Assembly (NCBI RefSeq): GCF_002531935.1
Contig: NZ_NWSV01000002.1
Location: 248,001-312,000 of the forward strand
Length of the DNA stretch: 64,000 nt
DNA from: Rhizobium chutanense
Lineage (GTDB): Bacteria > Pseudomonadota > Alphaproteobacteria > Rhizobiales > Rhizobiaceae
Reading direction: 5' to 3'
Shown piece by piece: positions 62,702-64,000 of this stretch (its first letter is position 1; each line of letters opens with the position of its first letter). Position numbers and translations under genes: made by a program. The notes beneath the pieces are model-generated. The model saw only the letters and a program-made list of their open reading frames with translations, ran no database searches and was not told where the DNA came from.

Positions 62702-64000
62702 ATGTCCTTGTCCCTGTCGCCGCTGTGGTCTTCCCTGCCCCTGCAACACCGCATCCGCCGGATGTGGTGGGCCTTTGCAGCGATCGCACTTGTCGCCGTC
62801 GTCGCGAGCCTGTGGGCCGGCGGCGAGATTGGCCGGTACCGGGCCGAGACCGCCCTCGAAGAACAGGCGCGCACGGATGCAAGGCTGAATGCGGCATTGC
62901 TGCGCACGGTTCTCGAAAAATACCGGGCGCTTCCCTTCGTGCTGTCGCAGGACGCTGCACTCGCAGCAGCGCTGACGGGAAACGATGCCGCCACGTTCGA
63001 GCAGCTCAGCCGGAAGCTGGAAATGTTGGCAGCGGGCACGAAGGCTGCCGTCATCTATGTCATCGACAAGGACGGCATGGCGGTTTCGGCCAGCAACTGG
63101 CGCGAACCCACGAGCTTCGTCGGCAATGACTATCGCTTCCGCGAATATTTTCAGGGGGCGGTCGCGATGGGACAGGCCGAGCACTTCGCGCTCGGCACCG
63201 TCAGCAAGAAACCCGGCCTCTATATATCCGAGCGGATATCAGGCGGCAGCGGGCTCCTCGGCGTCGTCGTGGTCAAGGTGGAATTCGACGACGTCGAGGC
63301 GGATTGGAATGCCTCGGACGCGCCGTCCTACGTGATTGACGATCGCGGCATCGTCCTCATTACCAGCGTCCCGTCGTGGCGGTTCATGACGATCGGCCGG
63401 ATCGCCGACGATCGGTTGACGGCGATCCGCGAAAGCCTGCAGTTCGGCGATGCGCCGCTGCAGCCGTTGCCGCTCGATACCATCCGAAGCCTCGGCGACA
63501 GGCTCGACGTCGTCGAGATCGTCATGCCGGGCGGCGCCGGGAAAACCAGGTTCCTCGATGTCGCAATGCCGGTTCCCGCCACTGCATGGCATTTGCAGCA
63601 TCTGGTGGCGCTGGGGCCGTCGGTCGATGCGGGCATTCGCGAAGCCCGGATGCTGGCATTGCTGATGCTCCTGCCGCTGCTGTCGGGCACAGCGTTCCTG
63701 TTGCGCCGCCGCCAGGCGATCACCCTCAAAATTTTCAGGGAACAGCAGGCTCGGGAGGAACTGGAACGGCGGGTCGTCGAGCGGACCCAGGATCTCAGCC
63801 AGGCGCGCGACCGATTGCAGGCCGAAATCACAGACCACAGGAGCACGGAGCAGAAGCTGCAGGCGGTACAGCAGGATCTGGTGCAGGCGAACCGCCTGGC
63901 CATTCTCGGTCAGGTGGCGGCCGGTGTCGCCCACGAGATCAATCAGCCGGTGGCAACCATCCGCGCCTATGCGGATAACGCCCGCACCTTCCTCGATCGC
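62702..64000 (+). CDS. dctB: C4-dicarboxylate sensor histidine kinase DctB (partial, cut by right edge)
   Basis: The first 433 codons are in the window, starting at the ATG at 62702. Membrane helix one (about 23-42) and helix two (about 320-340, [17 protein letters not shown]) enclose a periplasmic double-PAS/Cache sensor with [28 protein letters not shown] and [20 protein letters not shown] coiled coil with two helical linkers follows, then the H-box [15 protein letters not shown] with the phosphorylated His411. The ATPase domain is outside the window. It senses C4-dicarboxylates and phosphorylates DctD to activate dctA. Confidence 0.96.
   Translation, partial: MSLSLSPLWSSLPLQHRIRRMWWAFAAIALVAVVASLWAGGEIGRYRAETALEEQARTDARLNAALLRTVLEKYRALPFVLSQDAALAAALTGNDAATFEQLSRKLEMLAAGTKAAVIYVIDKDGMAVSASNWREPTSFVGNDYRFREYFQGAVAMGQAEHFALGTVSKKPGLYISERISGGSGLLGVVVVKVEFDDVEADWNASDAPSYVIDDRGIVLITSVPSWRFMTIGRIADDRLTAIRESLQFGDAPLQPLPLDTIRSLGDRLDVVEIVMPGGAGKTRFLDVAMPVPATAWHLQHLVALGPSVDAGIREARMLALLMLLPLLSGTAFLLRRRQAITLKIFREQQAREELERRVVERTQDLSQARDRLQAEITDHRSTEQKLQAVQQDLVQANRLAILGQVAAGVAHEINQPVATIRAYADNARTFLDR

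Overview
The window reads as a chromosomal segment of a fast-growing rhizobium (Rhizobium leguminosarum/etli type, Alphaproteobacteria). The basis is the set of host genes (rpoD, dnaG, recQ, carA, carB, greA with an lpcC/lpsB-like glycosyltransferase, and the divergent dctA/dctB pair with a textbook sigma-54 promoter), the many small palindromic intergenic repeats typical of Rhizobium, and two LexA boxes of the alphaproteobacterial GTTC-N7-GTTC type. The species is inferred from gene content and order, not from a search.

Bases 1 to about 13.2-14.2 kb hold the early and lysis part of a Mu-like transposable prophage, lying in reverse. From right to left it carries an S24 repressor (plus strand), a palindromic operator, a Ner-like regulator, a small membrane protein, a DnaA-domain-IV-like protein, a ParB-like protein, the MuA-type transposase, the MuB-type ATPase, a chain of small tightly coupled genes including DUF3164, GemA, an adenine methyltransferase, a Mor activator, and a lysis cassette (GH19 endolysin, holin-like protein, overlapping Rz/Rz1 spanins). 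Structural genes lie off the left edge. Two plus-strand genes run against lytic transcription and look like lysogenic cargo: a membrane protein at 3.7-4.4 kb and a DUF2971 protein behind the repressor. At 13.3 kb a perfect LexA box sits before a 78-codon gene. A 0.5-kb gene-free stretch with repeated CAAATYCCCG-like motifs (13.7-14.2 kb) may be the phage terminus.

From 14.3 to about 20 kb lies accessory DNA: a protein resembling proteasome/HslV Ntn-hydrolases (Thr directly after Met, Asp17 in register), a frameshifted trypsin-PAN protein, small lipoproteins and an FkbM methyltransferase. From 20.5 to 32.3 kb there are mostly variable host genes: SIMPL, YjbQ, DUF1428, DUF922, a frameshifted MFS gene, DUF427, an EamA permease, an AraC regulator, an APH-like kinase and two DUF930 proteins.

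From 32.5 to 64 kb the window is core chromosome. It holds rpoD; tdh and kbl (threonine catabolism); recQ overlapping dnaG; a YqeY protein; carA; ABM, MATE, Tet-type MFS and aldo/keto reductase genes; a YpfJ-type metalloprotease; carB; an SOS-box-controlled radical-SAM/UdgX repair pair; greA and lpcC; an IS481-family element inserted in the loop of a palindromic repeat; and dctA/dctB, with dctB cut by the right edge.
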